A stretch of DNA of 64,000 bases, from positions 154,898,015 to 154,962,014 of the forward strand of contig NC_053394.1 in assembly GCF_905171765.1 (NCBI RefSeq), read 5' to 3'. How positions within the stretch are numbered: position 1 is the first letter of the stretch; each line of letters opens with the position of its first letter. Made by a program: the position numbers and the translations under genes. Below, piece after piece: positions 49,951 to 61,800 of the stretch. Below the pieces are notes generated by a model that saw only the letters and a list, made by a program, of their open reading frames with translations, searched no databases and was not told the origin of the DNA. Origin of the DNA: Bufo bufo (lineage: Eukaryota > Chordata > Amphibia > Anura > Bufonidae).

Positions 49951-52571
49951 CCTCATCATTACATACTGCCAATGCTGACTGCCTATAGTCGCTGTGTGCC
50001 AGTGATCTGAGCTAGGGTATCATCTACCATGTTACCAGCGCCCAGTCGGTCACAATCCATTGTACCTGCATCAATAGACGCTGCGATTATCGTTGGTGAT
50101 ACTAGGATGGTTGGTCATGCGGTTAATTATCACGGTACTTAATGGGTGGCTTTTAGTCTTGGCGTTGACAGTCCTCCATCTGTAGCCACAGTCCAGGGTT
50201 TTGTCCCTGCTGCTTCCATGACGTCCTTGGTCTTGGCAGATGATGTCAGCTTCCTTTCACATCCATTTGTCTTGGACCTTCATAGTAAACCATTAAATAA
50301 TACTGGAAGTCACGTGAATTTAGCAGCAGATCAATGGCAGCGCCCCCTCCTTTTCGCCCCACAAAAGATCTGATTTTCCGTGTTTGTCATACTTATGGTG
50401 GAAGTCAATTACACATCCTAGAAGCAGTGACATGATTGTGACTCCACACCTACAGGGAGCACACCTGTCTCCTAGCCCACCATTCTCACAGTGTGGCTTT
50501 TCTACCCAGACTACCACCTGTACACTCAGCCAACCCCTAGGACAATGGCCCAGACTGACTAACCTGGACCAACCAATGGAACCTTGAGGTATCAGTCCAT
50601 TCTCTACCATTGGAGGTCCACCTGAACACAAGTTCTTGAGTTGTTGAGGGTAAACTAATGCAATCCATAAAGAGCATGGAGCAGAAGACTGTAATAAATA
50701 CAATATCAAATGGAGCACAATCCGTGAAGGTGGTCAGTCAGTCTGAGAGAAGGTACATCAGCATAGAATTCCAGTTCCAACATAAGGCAAGGTATTCTGC
50801 CTCTCCACACAGGGCCTGATGAACAAACTGCCCTTCACAAATGACTTGATTCATGCCTTACACTTCGCTCCAGATCACTGACCGTTGCACCTATATAAAA
50901 CCCCCCTTCGTCCACACCTACTCCACTTGCTCAATTTTTTCCCGCTTATTCCACCACCTTTCTTTGCCTCTCACCCAGGGGCGGATTAGGAACATAAAGC
51001 GGCCCTGGAAAAAAACTAAAAGTGGCCCCATTTTGTAGTCTGGTACAAATTGACAGAACATTATACTACCCCAGCAGAGCTAAATACCACAGTGCATCAC
51101 AATATACTGCCCCAGCAGCACTAAATACATCACTAAGGACTGCCATTGGTTGGCCAAAAGGAGGGCTCAGGCTAATCCTCCCCTGCTCTCACCTCCTCTA
51201 GACATCCTGAAGCTGGCAACCATCTGGTCACTGTCGTTTGTTTAACCCCATGATTGATTATTTCAGAACCCCTCAGATGGTTCCATACAGCCCTGGCCTG
51301 ACCCCCTCTTTGGACCTCAGGTTTTTGTGACCCACCAGAGGATCCTCTAGTGGGCCCAATCTCTGACAATAATGGACTCTTAATAAAACAGGGCCCTTAA
51401 AGTCCGACATACACAGAGGGTGGGCCCTCAGAATCATTTCCTCTGGTGGGCCCAAGGGACACCGGGTATTCAAATCCTTTCCATTCTACTGATCCCATAC
51501 TTCCTGACGGTCTGCAATATCCTACTAGACCTACATTATCTCAGAGCTTACCGCCTCATTTTCTTCAGCACATTTCCCTTTATAAGACCACCCTTGACAC
51601 TTCCCTCAAAGTAAACCTAAAGAGAGATCTAGTATGCGGAGCCACCCTTCTTTCTGGTGTCTCTCTATCTGACAGGAGAAAGGGATCAGGTACGAAGGGA
51701 CACTACACTGTTCAGTGGCCGCAAGATAAAACAATGACAGCAATAGAAAAGTGCCCCCAGTGGCTACATTGTCATCATTTCTCCAACCGTCATTATTTTG
51801 GGAGGAAGTCTGGACCCTGGGATGGAAGATGGCACCCTGAGAGAGTCCAATAATAGACATGGTGTCAGTCTCTGTTATTGGTCACCGAGCATCAGAGTCA
51901 GCGAGACCTGCTGTTTTTGCATTGTGTATGTTTTATAGTAAACCCCCCCCCACCACCATTGCTGAAGATTTTTTCTCGATGTTAGTAGATGATCAGCAGA
52001 TATGAAATGCTGGCGGCAGCTTATGACCCACATTCACCCGGGCGGCTGCAGGAAATCGCTGTCCTCTGCCGTTAATGAATTCACAAAGGTTCCTTTTAAT
52101 GATGAATGATTACACTGTAGGCGCCATGAGGAGCAACGTTTGCTAAATGATTTCGAGTAAAAAAGACACGCTACGTGAGCAGAGAACGCTATTGTGAAGA
52201 CGTGGTGTGTGGCCATTGTTCTGAGCACTTATCTCTGCCTCCATATGTTGTAGTCACTGTTCCCAGGTGGACACCTTTCTTTTACCGCCATTTAATCAGC
52301 AAGACCCTGACAGGAGAAGATAGGATGGCAAGATGTTGTGTGCGTGATCCAGGGACCATTCTGTGAGGTCTACACCTCGCCAAGGGTGTACGTACCACAG
52401 AGGGTGCCAATGCAGCTGCTGTGGGGTCATTAAAAGAGGAGGCCCAGCTGGACATCAGGCAGGGGAAGCACATCATCTTGTCTGCAGCAGCTAGTGGACC
52501 TAGGCTGCAAGAGTCGTCTGACATATAGCCAGCCTCAGAGGTGGACACCAGCAGGTCTTGTGATCAGGTCA
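49951..52571. other. Mostly unassigned upstream flank with repeat fragments
   Basis: No gene is recognised. A dispersed-repeat fragment starts near 50978 ('aggggcggattaggaacata') and runs with 'cagagctaaatacc' and 'agcactaaatac' repeats to about 51130. The phrases 'cagaggatcctctagtgggc' and 'atcatttcctctggtgggcc' (51340-51450) hint at another old repeat. Positions 52005-52200 are high-complexity and may be conserved non-coding DNA. The short ORFs have no domain signature. Confidence 0.35.
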
Positions 52572-52826
52572 TTAAAGGGCACCTGTCAGCAGATTTGTAC
52601 CTATGAAACTGGCTGACCTATTGTATGTGCGCTTGGCAGCTGAAGGCATCTGTGTTAGTCCCATGTTCATGTGTGCCCGCATTGCTGAGAAAAATTGTGT
52701 TTTAATATATGCAAATGAGTCTCTAGGAGCAACGGGGGCGTTGCCGTTACACCTGAAAGCTATGATCTCTCTGCAACTGCTGTGGCCTCTCTATTTTGAC
52801 TGACAGGGCCAGGCAAGCTTGATCAC

Positions 52827-53092
52827 CAGAGGCGTAGCTATAGGGGAAGCAGGAGTAACAGCTGCTACGGGGCCCAAACTCAAAAGAGGCCCACCCGGGA
52901 GTATTATAGAATGACATTATATACAGTGACATGACATACATTTTATACATGTAGGAAACAGATGGAGCGGCTGCCTCGCCTGGTCTGAGAGAGCTATGTT
53001 GACTAACCGCAGGAGTGAGGGTTGGCACGGGAGGATGGTGGGGGCATTCAAAAGTTAGCTGTGGGGCCCAGTCTGTTTTAGTTACGCCACCG
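52827..53092. mobile_element. hAT-type MITE, 266 bp
   Basis: The termini 'cagaggcgtagctatag' and 'ttagttacgccaccg' are inverted. The flanks ttgatcac (52819-52826) and gtgatcac (53093-53100) match at seven of eight bases, as for hAT elements. Interior has 'acggggcccaaactc' and 'gtggggcccagtc'. No ORF of note. Confidence 0.85.
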
Positions 53093-53102
53093 GTGATCAC
53101 AT

Positions 53103-53391
53103 TTAGGGTCCATTCACACGTCCGTATGTGTTTTGCGGATCCGGACATCGTCAATGTGCATTCCGCATTTTGCGGACCGCACATTGCCGGCACTCTCATA
53201 GAAAATGCCTTCTCTTGTCTGGACAAGAATAGGACATGTTCTATTTTTTTGCGGAACGGAAGTGCGGATCCACAAATGCGGACGCGGACAGCACATTTCG
53301 GCCCCATTGAAAATGAATGGGTCCGCACCTGTTCCGCAAAATTGCGGAACGGATGCGGACCCATTTTGCGGACGTGTGAATGGACCCTTAC
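53103..53391. mobile_element. Palindromic MITE, family B copy 3
   Basis: The ends 'tagggtccattcacacgtcc' and 'gacgtgtgaatggaccctta' are inverted. The interior has 'gtatgtgttttgcggatccg', the same phrase found in the satellite monomers of the TTAA elements. Confidence 0.85.
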
Positions 53392-53453
53392 ACTGCCTGG
53401 CCCTGTGAATCAATAAGAAGAGGATGCGGCAGTTGAAAAGAAAGTAAATTATG

Positions 53454-53526
53454 TTTTAATATATGCAAATGAGCCTCTTGGTGTAATGGCAACTAGAGGC
53501 TCATTTGCATATATTAAAACATAATT
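53454..53526. repeat. Perfect-looking hairpin, about 28-bp arms
   Basis: 'gttttaatatatgcaaatga' continuing to gcctct is matched by agaggc and 'tcatttgcatatattaaaac'. A single arm of the same sequence is present at 52698-52724, so this is the folded version of a repeat piece. Confidence 0.8.
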
Positions 53527-53854
53527 TTTCTGAGCAACGCGGGCACATATGAACATGGATCGAACATGGGACATCCTCAGGATGAAGACACAGTTGAAAT
53601 CAGGTTGTGTCACAGCGTTCCCAGGACAGTTGCCAAAATCTGGCAGTGTTCCGATGGATCTGGGACAGCTCCATGGTATGTATATATCAGGGACTATTTT
53701 CTATGCAGGTGAGGAACGTTTTAATAGGAGCTAATTGCAATGCATCCTAGGGGATGCAGGTGCTTGATGAAGTGCCGCCCACCCACAGAAAGGAGAAAAG
53801 TTCTCAAATATGCGAGTAGTAAACATTTTTAAATGTGTGGTATGACCCCTTTAA

Positions 53855-54049
53855 AGGGGTTGTCCCATCTTAACATTTATGGCATATCACTATAGAATAT
53901 GCAACAAATACATCCAGGACCCGCTCCTATTTCCAGACCAGGGCCCCCCAAGTGAATGACAGATGCCGAGAAAATTGGATCTCCCAAAGCGGTAAACAGA
54001 ATGGCATAGCCTAACGATATGCCATAAATGTTGAGATGGGACAACCCCT
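53855..54049. mobile_element. TTAA-flanked MITE, 195 bp
   Basis: TTAA at 53851-53854 and 54050-54053 flanks inverted termini 'aggggttgtcccatc' and 'gatgggacaacccct', with further pairing of 'atttatggcatatc' and 'gatatgccataaat'. The right TTAA is shared with the large TTAA element that follows directly. Confidence 0.9.
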
Positions 54050-56499
54050 TTAACCACTTCAGCCCCCAGTGCTTAAACACCCTGAAAGACCAGGCCACTT
54101 TTTACACTTCTGACCTACACTACTTTCACCGTTTATTGCTCGGTCATGCAACTTACCACCCAAATGAATTTTACCTCCTTTTCTTCTCACTAATAGAGCT
54201 TTCATTTGGTGGTATTTCATTGCTGCTGACATTTTTACTTTTTTTGTTATTAATCGAAATTTAACGATTTTTTTGCAAAAAAATGACATTTTTCACTTTC
54301 AGTTGTAAAATTTTGCAAAAAAAACGAGATCCATATAGAAATTTTGCTCTAAATTTATAGTTCTACATGTCTTTGATAAAAAAAAAATGTTTGGGTAAAA
54401 AAAAAAATGGTTTGGGTAAAAGTTATAGCGTTTACAAACTATGGTACAAAAATGTGAATTTCCGCTTTTTGAAGCAGCTCTGACTTTCTGAGCACCTGTC
54501 ATGTTTCCTGAGGTTCTACAATGGCCAGACAGTACAAACACCCCACAAATGACCCCATTTCGGAAAGTACACACCCTAAGGTATTCGCTGATGGGCATAG
54601 TGAGTTCATAGAACTTTTTATTTTTTGTCACAAGTTAGCGGAAAATGATGATTTTTTTTTTTTTCTTACAAAGTCTCATATTCCACTAACTTGTGACAAA
54701 AAATAAAAACTTCTATGAACTCACTATGCCCATCAGCGAATACCTTGGGGTCTCTTCTTTCCAAAATGGGGTCACTTGTGGGGTAGTTATACTGCCCTGG
54801 CATTCTAGGGGCCCAAATGTGTGGTAAGGAGTTTGAAATCAAATTCTGTAAAAAATGACCTGTGAAATCCGAAAGGTGCTCTTTGGAATATGGGCCCCTT
54901 TGCCCACCTAGGCTGCAAAAAAGTGTCACACATCTGGTATTGCCGTACTCAGGAGAAGGTGGGGAATGTGTTTTGGGGTGTCATTTTACATATACCCATG
55001 CTGGGTGAGATAAATATCTTGGTCAAATGCCAACTTTGTATAAAAAAATGGGAAAAGTTGTCTTTTGCCAAGATATTTCTCTCACCCAGCATGGGTATAT
55101 GTAAAATGACACCCCAAAACACATTCCCCACCTTCTCCTGAGTACGGAGATACCAGATGTGTGACACTTTTTTGCAGCCTAGGTGGGCAAAGGGGCCCAT
55201 ATTCCAAAGAGCACCTTTCGGATTTCACAGGTCATTTTTTACAGAATTTGATTTCAAACTCCTTACCACACATTTGGGCCCCTAGAATGCCAGGGCAGTA
55301 TAACTACCCCACAAGTGACCCCATTTTGGAAAGAAGAGACCCCAAGGTATTTGCTGATGGGCATAGTGAGTTCATGGAAGTTTTTATTTTTTGTCACAAG
55401 TTAGTGGAATATGAGACTTTGTATGAAAAAAAAAAAAAAAAAATCATCATTTTCCACTAACTTGTGACAAAAAATAAAAAATTCTAGGAACTCTCCATGC
55501 CCCTCACGGAATACCTTGGGGTGTCTTCTTTCCAAAATGGGGTCACTTGTGGGGTAGTTATACTGCCCTGGCATTTTCCAGGGGCCCTAATGTGTGGTAA
55601 GTAGGTAAATGACCTGTGAAATCCTAAAGGTGCTCTTTGGAATATGGGCCCCTTTGCCCACCTAGGCTGCAAAAAAGTGTCACACATGTGGTATCGCCGT
55701 ATTCAGGAGAAGTTGGGGAATGTGTTTTGGGGTGTCATTTTACATATACCCTTGCTGGGTGAGAGAAATATCTTGGCAAAAGACAACTTTTCCCATTTTT
55801 TTATACAAAGTTGGCATTTGACCAAGATATTTCTCTCACCCAGCATGGGTATATGTAAAATGACACCCCAAAACACATTCCCCAACTTCTCCTGAGTACG
55901 GCGATACCAGATGTGTGACACTTTTTTGCAGCCTAGATGCGCAAAGGTGCCCAAATTCCTTTTAGGAGGGCATTTTTAGACATTTGGATACCAGACTTCT
56001 TCTCACGCTTTGGGGCCCCTAGAATGCCAGGGCAGTATAAATACCCCACATGTGACCCCATTTTGGAAAGAAGACACCCCAAGGTATTCAATGAGGGGCA
56101 TGGCGAGTTCATAGAAATTTTTTTTTTTTGGCACAAGTTAGCGGAAATTGATATTTTTAATTTTTTTCTCACAAAGTCTCCCGTTCCGCTAACTTGGGAC
56201 AAAAATTTAAATCTTTCATGGACTCAATATGGCCCTCACGGAATACCTGGGGGTGTCTTCTTTCCGAAATGGGGTCACATGTGGGGTATTTATACTGCCC
56301 TGGCATTCTAGGGGCCCTAAAGCGTGAGAAGAAGTCTGGAATTTAAATATCTAAAAAATTTTACGCATTTGGTTTCCGTGAGGGGTATGGTGAGTTCATG
56401 TGAGATTTTATTTTTTGACACAATTTAGTGGAATATGAGACTTTGTAAGAAAAAAAAAAAAAAATTCCGCTAACTTGGGCCAAAAAAATGTCTGAATGG

Positions 56500-57990
56500 A
56501 GCCTTACAGAGGGTGATCAATGACAGGGGGGTGATCAATGACAGGGGGAGTGATCAATGACAGGGGTGGTGATCAATGACAGGGGTGGTGATCAATGACA
56601 GGGGTGGTGATCAGGGAGTCTATATGGGGTGATCACCACAGTCATTGATCATGCCCCTGTAAGGCTTCATTCAGACGTCCGGATGCGTTTTGCGGATCGG
56701 ATCCATCTATCAGTGCATCCGTAAAAATCATGCGGACATCTGAATGGAGCTTTACAGGGGGTTGATCAATGACAGGGGTGTAATCAATGACAGGGGGGTG
56801 ATCAGGGAGTCTATATGGGGTGATAACCACAGTCATTGATCACGCCCCTGTAAGGCTTCATTCAGACGTCCGGATGCGTTTTGCGGATCGGATCCATCTA
56901 TCAGTGCATCCGTAAAAATCATGCGGACATCTGAATGGAGCTTTACAGGGGGGTGATCAGGGAGTCTATATGGGGTGATCACCACAGTCATTGATCACGC
57001 CCCTGTAAGGCTTCATTCAGACGTCCGGATGCGTTTTGCGGATCGGATCCATCTATCAGTGCATCCGTAAAAATCATGCGGACATCTGAATGGAGCTTTA
57101 CAGGGGGTTGATCAATGACAGGGGTGTAATCAATGACAGGGGGGTGATCAGGGAGTCTATATGGGGTGATCACCACAGTCATTGATCATGCCCCTGTAAG
57201 GCTTCATTCAGACGTCCGGATGCGTTTTGCGGATCGGATCCATCTATCAGTGCATCCGTAAAAATCATGCGGACATCTGAATGGAGCTTTACAGGGGGGT
57301 GATCAGGGAGTCTATATGGGGTGATCACCACAGTCATTGATCATGCCCCTGTAAGGCTTTATTCAGACGTCCGGATGCGTTTTGCGGATCCGATCCATCT
57401 ATCAGTGCATCCGTAAAAATCATGCGGACATCTGAATGGAGCTTTACAGGGGGGTAATCAATGACAGGGGGGGTGATCACCACAGTCATTGATCATGCCC
57501 CTGTAAGGCTTCATTCAGACGTCCGGATGCGTTTTGCGGATCGGATCCATCTATCAGTGCATCCGTAAAAATCATGCGGACATCTGAATGGAGCTTTACA
57601 GGGGGGTGATCAGGGAGTCTATATGGGGTGATCACCACAGTCATTGATCATGCCCCTGTAAGGCTTTATTCAGACGTCCGGATGCGTTTTGCGGATCGGA
57701 TCCATCTATCAGTGCATCCGTAAAAATCATGCGGACATCTGAATGGAGCTTTACAGGGGGGTGATCAGGGAGTCTATATGGGGTGATCACCACAGTCATT
57801 GATCATGCCCCTGTAAGGCTTCATTCAGACGTCCGGATGCGTTTTGCGGATCCGATCCATCTATCAGTGGATCCGTAAAAATCATGCGGACGTCTGAATG
57901 GAGCTTTACAGGGGGTTGATCAATGACAGGGGGGTAATCAATGACAGGGGGGTGATTAGGGAGTCTATATGGGGTGATCAGGGGTGATCA
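56500..57990. repeat. Internal satellite of TTAA element copy 2 (8 monomers)
   Basis: Eight monomers contain 'tgcgttttgcggatcggatc' between inverted arms 'ttcattcagacgtccggatg' and 'catgcggacatctgaatgga'. They are separated by 'tgatcaccacagtcattgat' blocks. Monomers within this copy are more like each other than like those of copy 1, which indicates local homogenisation. Confidence 0.9.
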
Positions 57991-58072
57991 GGGGCTAATA
58001 AGGGGTTAATAAGTGACGGGGGGGGGGGGTGTAGTGTAGTGGTGCTACTTTACTGAGCTACCTGTCTCCTCT

Positions 58073-58379
58073 GGTGGTCGATCCAAACAAAGGGGACCAC
58101 CAGAGGACCAGGTAGCAGGTATATTAGACGCTGTTATCAAAACAGCGTCTAATATACCTGTTAGGGGTTAAAAAAAACACATCTCCAGCCTGCCAGCGAA
58201 CGATCGCCGCTGGCAGGCTGGAGATCAACTCTCTTACCTTCCGTTCCTGTGAGCGCGCGCGCCTGTGTGCGCGCGTTCACAGGAAATCTCGGCCATCGCG
58301 AGATGACGCATATATGCGTGACTCTGCGCAGGGCTGCCACCTCCGGAACGCGATCCTGCGTTAGGCGGTCCGGAGGTGG
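58073..58379. repeat. Series of hairpins at the right end of TTAA element copy 2
   Basis: The same consecutive hairpins as at 6960-7275 are present ('cctctggtggtc', 'gcaggtatattagacgctgt', 'atctccagcctgccag', 'gacgcatatatgcgt'), with small changes outside the stems. Confidence 0.85.
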
Positions 58380-58383
58380 TTAA

Positions 58384-58520
58384 AGGGCATCTGTCAGCAC
58401 CTTTGTACCTATGATACTGGCTGACCGGTTACATGTGCACTTGGCAGCTGAAGTCATCTGTGTTGGTCCCATGTTCATATGTGCCCACATTGCTGAGATG
58501 TGACCGCTGGGGACCCTGTG
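58384..58520. repeat. TTAA-type repeat fragment, relative of 52576
   Basis: 'agggcatctgtcagcacctt' through 'cccatgttcatatgtgccca' is collinear with 52576-52690 at high similarity. The element was cut at its left TTAA by insertion of the large TTAA element, or the two inserted side by side. The right end is lost. Confidence 0.7.
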
Positions 58521-59397
58521 TTCCCCTTTTTAAATCAAGCAGCAGTCATGCATGTGCACAGAAATTATCCCCTATCTGAGCACATTCACCTGAAGATTGT
58601 GGCTTAGGTAGAAGTTGCAGACTGTCCCACTGGTGCTCCTCCCTCCTCACACCCATGCTCACTCATCTCCAGCTCTCCAGAATCCGGGACTGTGCTAAAC
58701 ATCCCATTGCTCTGCATGTTGCTTCAGTTCCTCACCACATGGGCAGCAGCGATAGTCGTAGTATATTACAGTGTACTACAGGGAATCACCTCATATCATA
58801 TACAACCAAGACTCAATGTCTTATGTATCACCTGGAATACATGGAGGCCAACGTTACAGTACAGTGCAGAAAGCACCAGCTGCCGCCTCTGGCACTCGTC
58901 CTGGGAGCTCTGCCACCTGCTGATGTTCTGATCAGCAGCTCAGAACTCTGACCAGTTCCTGGTCTCCGGCCTCCTCAGGGTTGTCAATGACACTCCTCCC
59001 AGAGCCTCCTTCACTCTCACTCTGACTCCACCACCACATATGGCCGCTGATGAGAACATAGGATGTGCCAGGCAGTGCACGCACCATGTCCTCTAATTGG
59101 AACTTCTACTAACCTGGGCAATAGTGAAGCTAAAAGTTAGTATCGAACCGGGAATCATAATATGGAAAAAGTATTGAGACTTCAATACCCAGTGCAACCA
59201 TATAGATGAATAGAAAAGAAACTTTGTTTTATATTTAATGCCTCTTTCTCCACTTATCAGGTTCTCCCCTTCCTTACCCCTCCTAAACCAACAGAACTTA
59301 CTGTCAGCTCACTAAAGGATCAGATTACATGCTGTCCATAGAAGTCTTTGAAAAGGGGAGGGGGATAAGGAGTGAAGTGACATATAATTGACAAATA
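58521..59397. other. Unassigned sequence
   Basis: No repeat array or element ends are recognised. The ORF at 58655-58951 has no domain signature, and its pattern does not suggest coding selection. Confidence 0.35.
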
Positions 59398-59399
59398 TA

Positions 59400-60349
59400 C
59401 AGTACAGACCAAAAGTTTGGACACACCTTCTCATTCAAAGAGTTTTCTTTATTTTCATGACTATGAAGACATCAAAACTATGAATTAACACATGTGGAAT
59501 TATATACATAACAAACAAGTGTGAAACAACAGAAAATATGTCATATTCTAGGTTCTTCAAAGTAGCCACCTTTTGCTTTGGTTACTGCTTTGCACACTCT
59601 TGGCATTCTCTCGATGAGCTTCAAGAGGTAGTCCCCTGAAATGGTCTTCCAACAGTCTTGAAGGAGTTCCCAGAGATGCTTAGCACTTGTTGGCCCTTTT
59701 GCCTTCACTCTGCGGTCCAGCTCACCCCAAACCATCTCGATTGGGTTCAGGTCCGGTGACTGTGGAGGTCAGGTCATCTGGCGCAGCACCCCATCACTCT
59801 CCTTCATGGTCAAATAGCCCTTACTTTCAAAGTTTTCCCAATTTTTCGGCTGACTGACTGACCTTCATTTCTTAAAGTAATGATGGCTACTCGTTTTTCT
59901 TTACTTAGCTGCTTTTTTCTTGCCATAATACAAATTCTAACAGTCTATTCAGTAGGACTATCAGCTGTGTATCCACCTGACTTCTCCTCAACGCCACTGA
60001 TGGTCCCAACCCCATTTATAAATGGGGTTGGGAAAAAGAAATCCCACTTATTAAACCTGACAGGGCACACCTGTGAAGTGAAAACCATTTCAGGGGACTA
60101 CCTCTTGAAGCTCATCAAGAGAATGCCAAGAGTGTGCAAAGCAGTAATCAAAGCAAAAGGTGGCTACTTTGAAGAACCTAGAATATGACATATTTTCAGT
60201 TGTTTCACACTTGTTTGTTATGTATATAATTCCACATGTGTTAATTCATAGTTTTGATGCCTTCAGTGTGAATCTACAATTTTCATAGTCATGAAAATAA
60301 AGAAAACTCTTTGAATAAGAAGGTGTGTCCAAACTTTTGGTCTGTACTG
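59400..60349 (-). mobile_element. Internally deleted Tc1-like element
   Basis: The ends 'cagtacagaccaaaagtttg' and 'aaacttttggtctgtactg' are inverted and flanked by TA (59398-59399 and 60350-60351). The inverted repeats are about 240 bp, long enough to include the transposase C-terminal coding sequence on both sides. Total length is 950 bp, so most of the transposase is missing. Confidence 0.92.
59541..59762 (-). pseudogene. Tc1-like transposase C-terminal remnant
   Basis: The minus strand encodes IEMVWGELDRRVKAKG, which contains the last acidic residue of the DDE triad. It then continues through KTISGDYLLKLIERMPRVCK to the C-terminus FEEPRI. The catalytic aspartates and the DNA-binding domain are deleted. 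A second copy of the last 35 residues or so is encoded on the plus strand up to 60188 because the terminal repeat covers the gene's 3' end. Confidence 0.88.
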
Positions 60350-60514
60350 TATATATATTTTTTTTTTTTGGGGGGGGGGGGTGGAAAGTGGAGAAAGGGG
60401 AATTTTTCTCTGTTGAGATAGATTTCAAAGATTCTTATATTGTCTGCACTATTGATTTCAGAAAAGTAGGTAGAGCTATAGCAGGATGCATATAAAGGCT
60501 ATCTTTTTTGGCCT

Positions 60515-60900
60515 GTAGGGGCTGTATTACACTAGCAGATAAGCCTTTTGATTTTTGGGAAGGAAGCGTTCCTTCCCAACAATCGCCTGCTCGTCACTGA
60601 AGGAGACCACTGCAGTTACATGCAGCGATCTCCTCCATAGTGTGAGGAGGAGTGATCGCTAATGCCATTGCTTGTCCCCATACAGAATAATTATATGCCA
60701 GCAGCAGAGCATAATTAGACGGCACAATCTGCTGCCAGCAAACGATTATATTTGTGCCTGCATATAAGATGCGATTACCTGATGGATAAGCATCGGGTAA
60801 TTGTTGGCACTGGCAGATCATCGCTAACCAGCGTTCTTTTGAACACTCGTTAGCGATAATCTGGCTGACTCTCGGCCAGTTTAACACAACCCTAACTGTG
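60515..60900. mobile_element. Dispersed DNA-type repeat (MITE-like)
   Basis: It starts near 'aggggctgtattacactagc' and ends near 'agtttaacacaaccctaact', which are weakly inverted. The interior has inverted phrases 'agcgttcttttgaacactcg' and 'gtgatcgctaatgcc'. A fragment of the same repeat is at 22931-23060. Confidence 0.5.
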
Positions 60901-61469
60901 CTAGATGGTTATCTTCTCTATCTCTATACAGAGTGCAGGCGAGTGTTGTGGGTCACACTGACAGGAGTGGCTTGCCCCCTGTAAAATGGTTGGAGACCTC
61001 CAAAACTCCACTGTGTTATATTACACACCCCCTAATACAGGTTTCTCGTGAATTCTGTGCCGCTGGACAATAATCTACAATACAGTCTAATGAGTAGAGG
61101 GGAGGCAAGAGCTGTTATATGATAATGCACCCATGAGACCTGATGACACCTTATGGAATGTGTGGAGGTTGGGTGAGGTAATGCATTAAATGGATCTCGT
61201 ACATAATTTATTGGGGGTGTGAGGAATTCTCACTTCCAGGTCTCCCATTTACTTCACCAACTAATAAGTGCTATTAGATCTGACGAGGTGTTAATCTTCT
61301 GTAATGGATCTTAATGGATATCTTACTCAATTCAAAGCTAATGGCAGTTTACAAGCTTACAGCTCAATTCCAGGAGGGGACCCAAATTCCGGGATACACC
61401 ACAGTCAGGGGGTAACCTCTGCTCCACTGAGTATGTTCTTCTCATTAATGCATAAACCCACAATCATTC
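60901..61469. other. Unassigned sequence
   Basis: No gene, repeat array or element end recognised. Confidence 0.35.
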
Positions 61470-61800
61470 TGAGACATCTCTCTGCCCTCTGCTGAGAAGC
61501 CCATAGTCCTGCAATAATGGATTGGAGAACCTCCCTCCTCTCTGCTTAGACCCTCATAGTCAAGTATTCCATGACTAGAGACACTGCTTTACATATATCC
61601 TATTACTGAAACCACCATTGTCATGTATTTTGGGGCTTGACACCATCTCTCCCATCTGACATCTGATGAGCCCCCCTTGTATTATGGAGCTGGAGGTCCT
61701 ACCTCCTTTCTGCACTCTGCTGAGACCCCCATATCCATGTATGTAACTAGAGACCCTCCCTCCTATCTTGCCAGTGGCTTTACATGCAGTACATGGTCTT
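61470..61800. repeat. Degenerate repeat of about 70-80 bp
   Basis: Phrases like 'tggattggagaacctccctcctc', trimmed here to 'gagaacctccctcctctc', 'gagaccctccctcctatc' and 'tgctgagacccccatatcca', recur four or so times. A decayed tandem array. Confidence 0.5.

Larger units (their letters stand above)
52576..53850. mobile_element. Composite of a TTAA-type repeat with nested MITEs
   Basis: After TTAA at 52572-52575 the text 'agggcacctgtcagcagatt' opens a repeat whose relative starts at 58384. It is interrupted by a hAT-type MITE (52827-53092) and a family B MITE (53103-53391); 'ggccaggcaagctt' before and 'gcctggccctgtgaat' after show the broken join. A hairpin follows at 53454-53526. The right end is not found. 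Confidence 0.6.
54054..58379. mobile_element. Large non-autonomous TTAA-target element, copy 2
   Basis: The element is bounded by TTAA at 54050-54053 and 58380-58383. It has the same architecture and orientation as 2693-7275: head to about 54605, inverted repeats to about 56500, satellite to about 57990, hairpins to 58379. The head is nearly identical to copy 1. The number of inverted blocks and satellite monomers differs (eight here, five there). It is 4326 bp long with no transposase ORF. Confidence 0.85.

Noticed and set aside
58655..58951. 98-codon plus-strand ORF
   Set aside because: No domain, no repeat of a known family and an overlapping ORF in another frame; length is compatible with chance.
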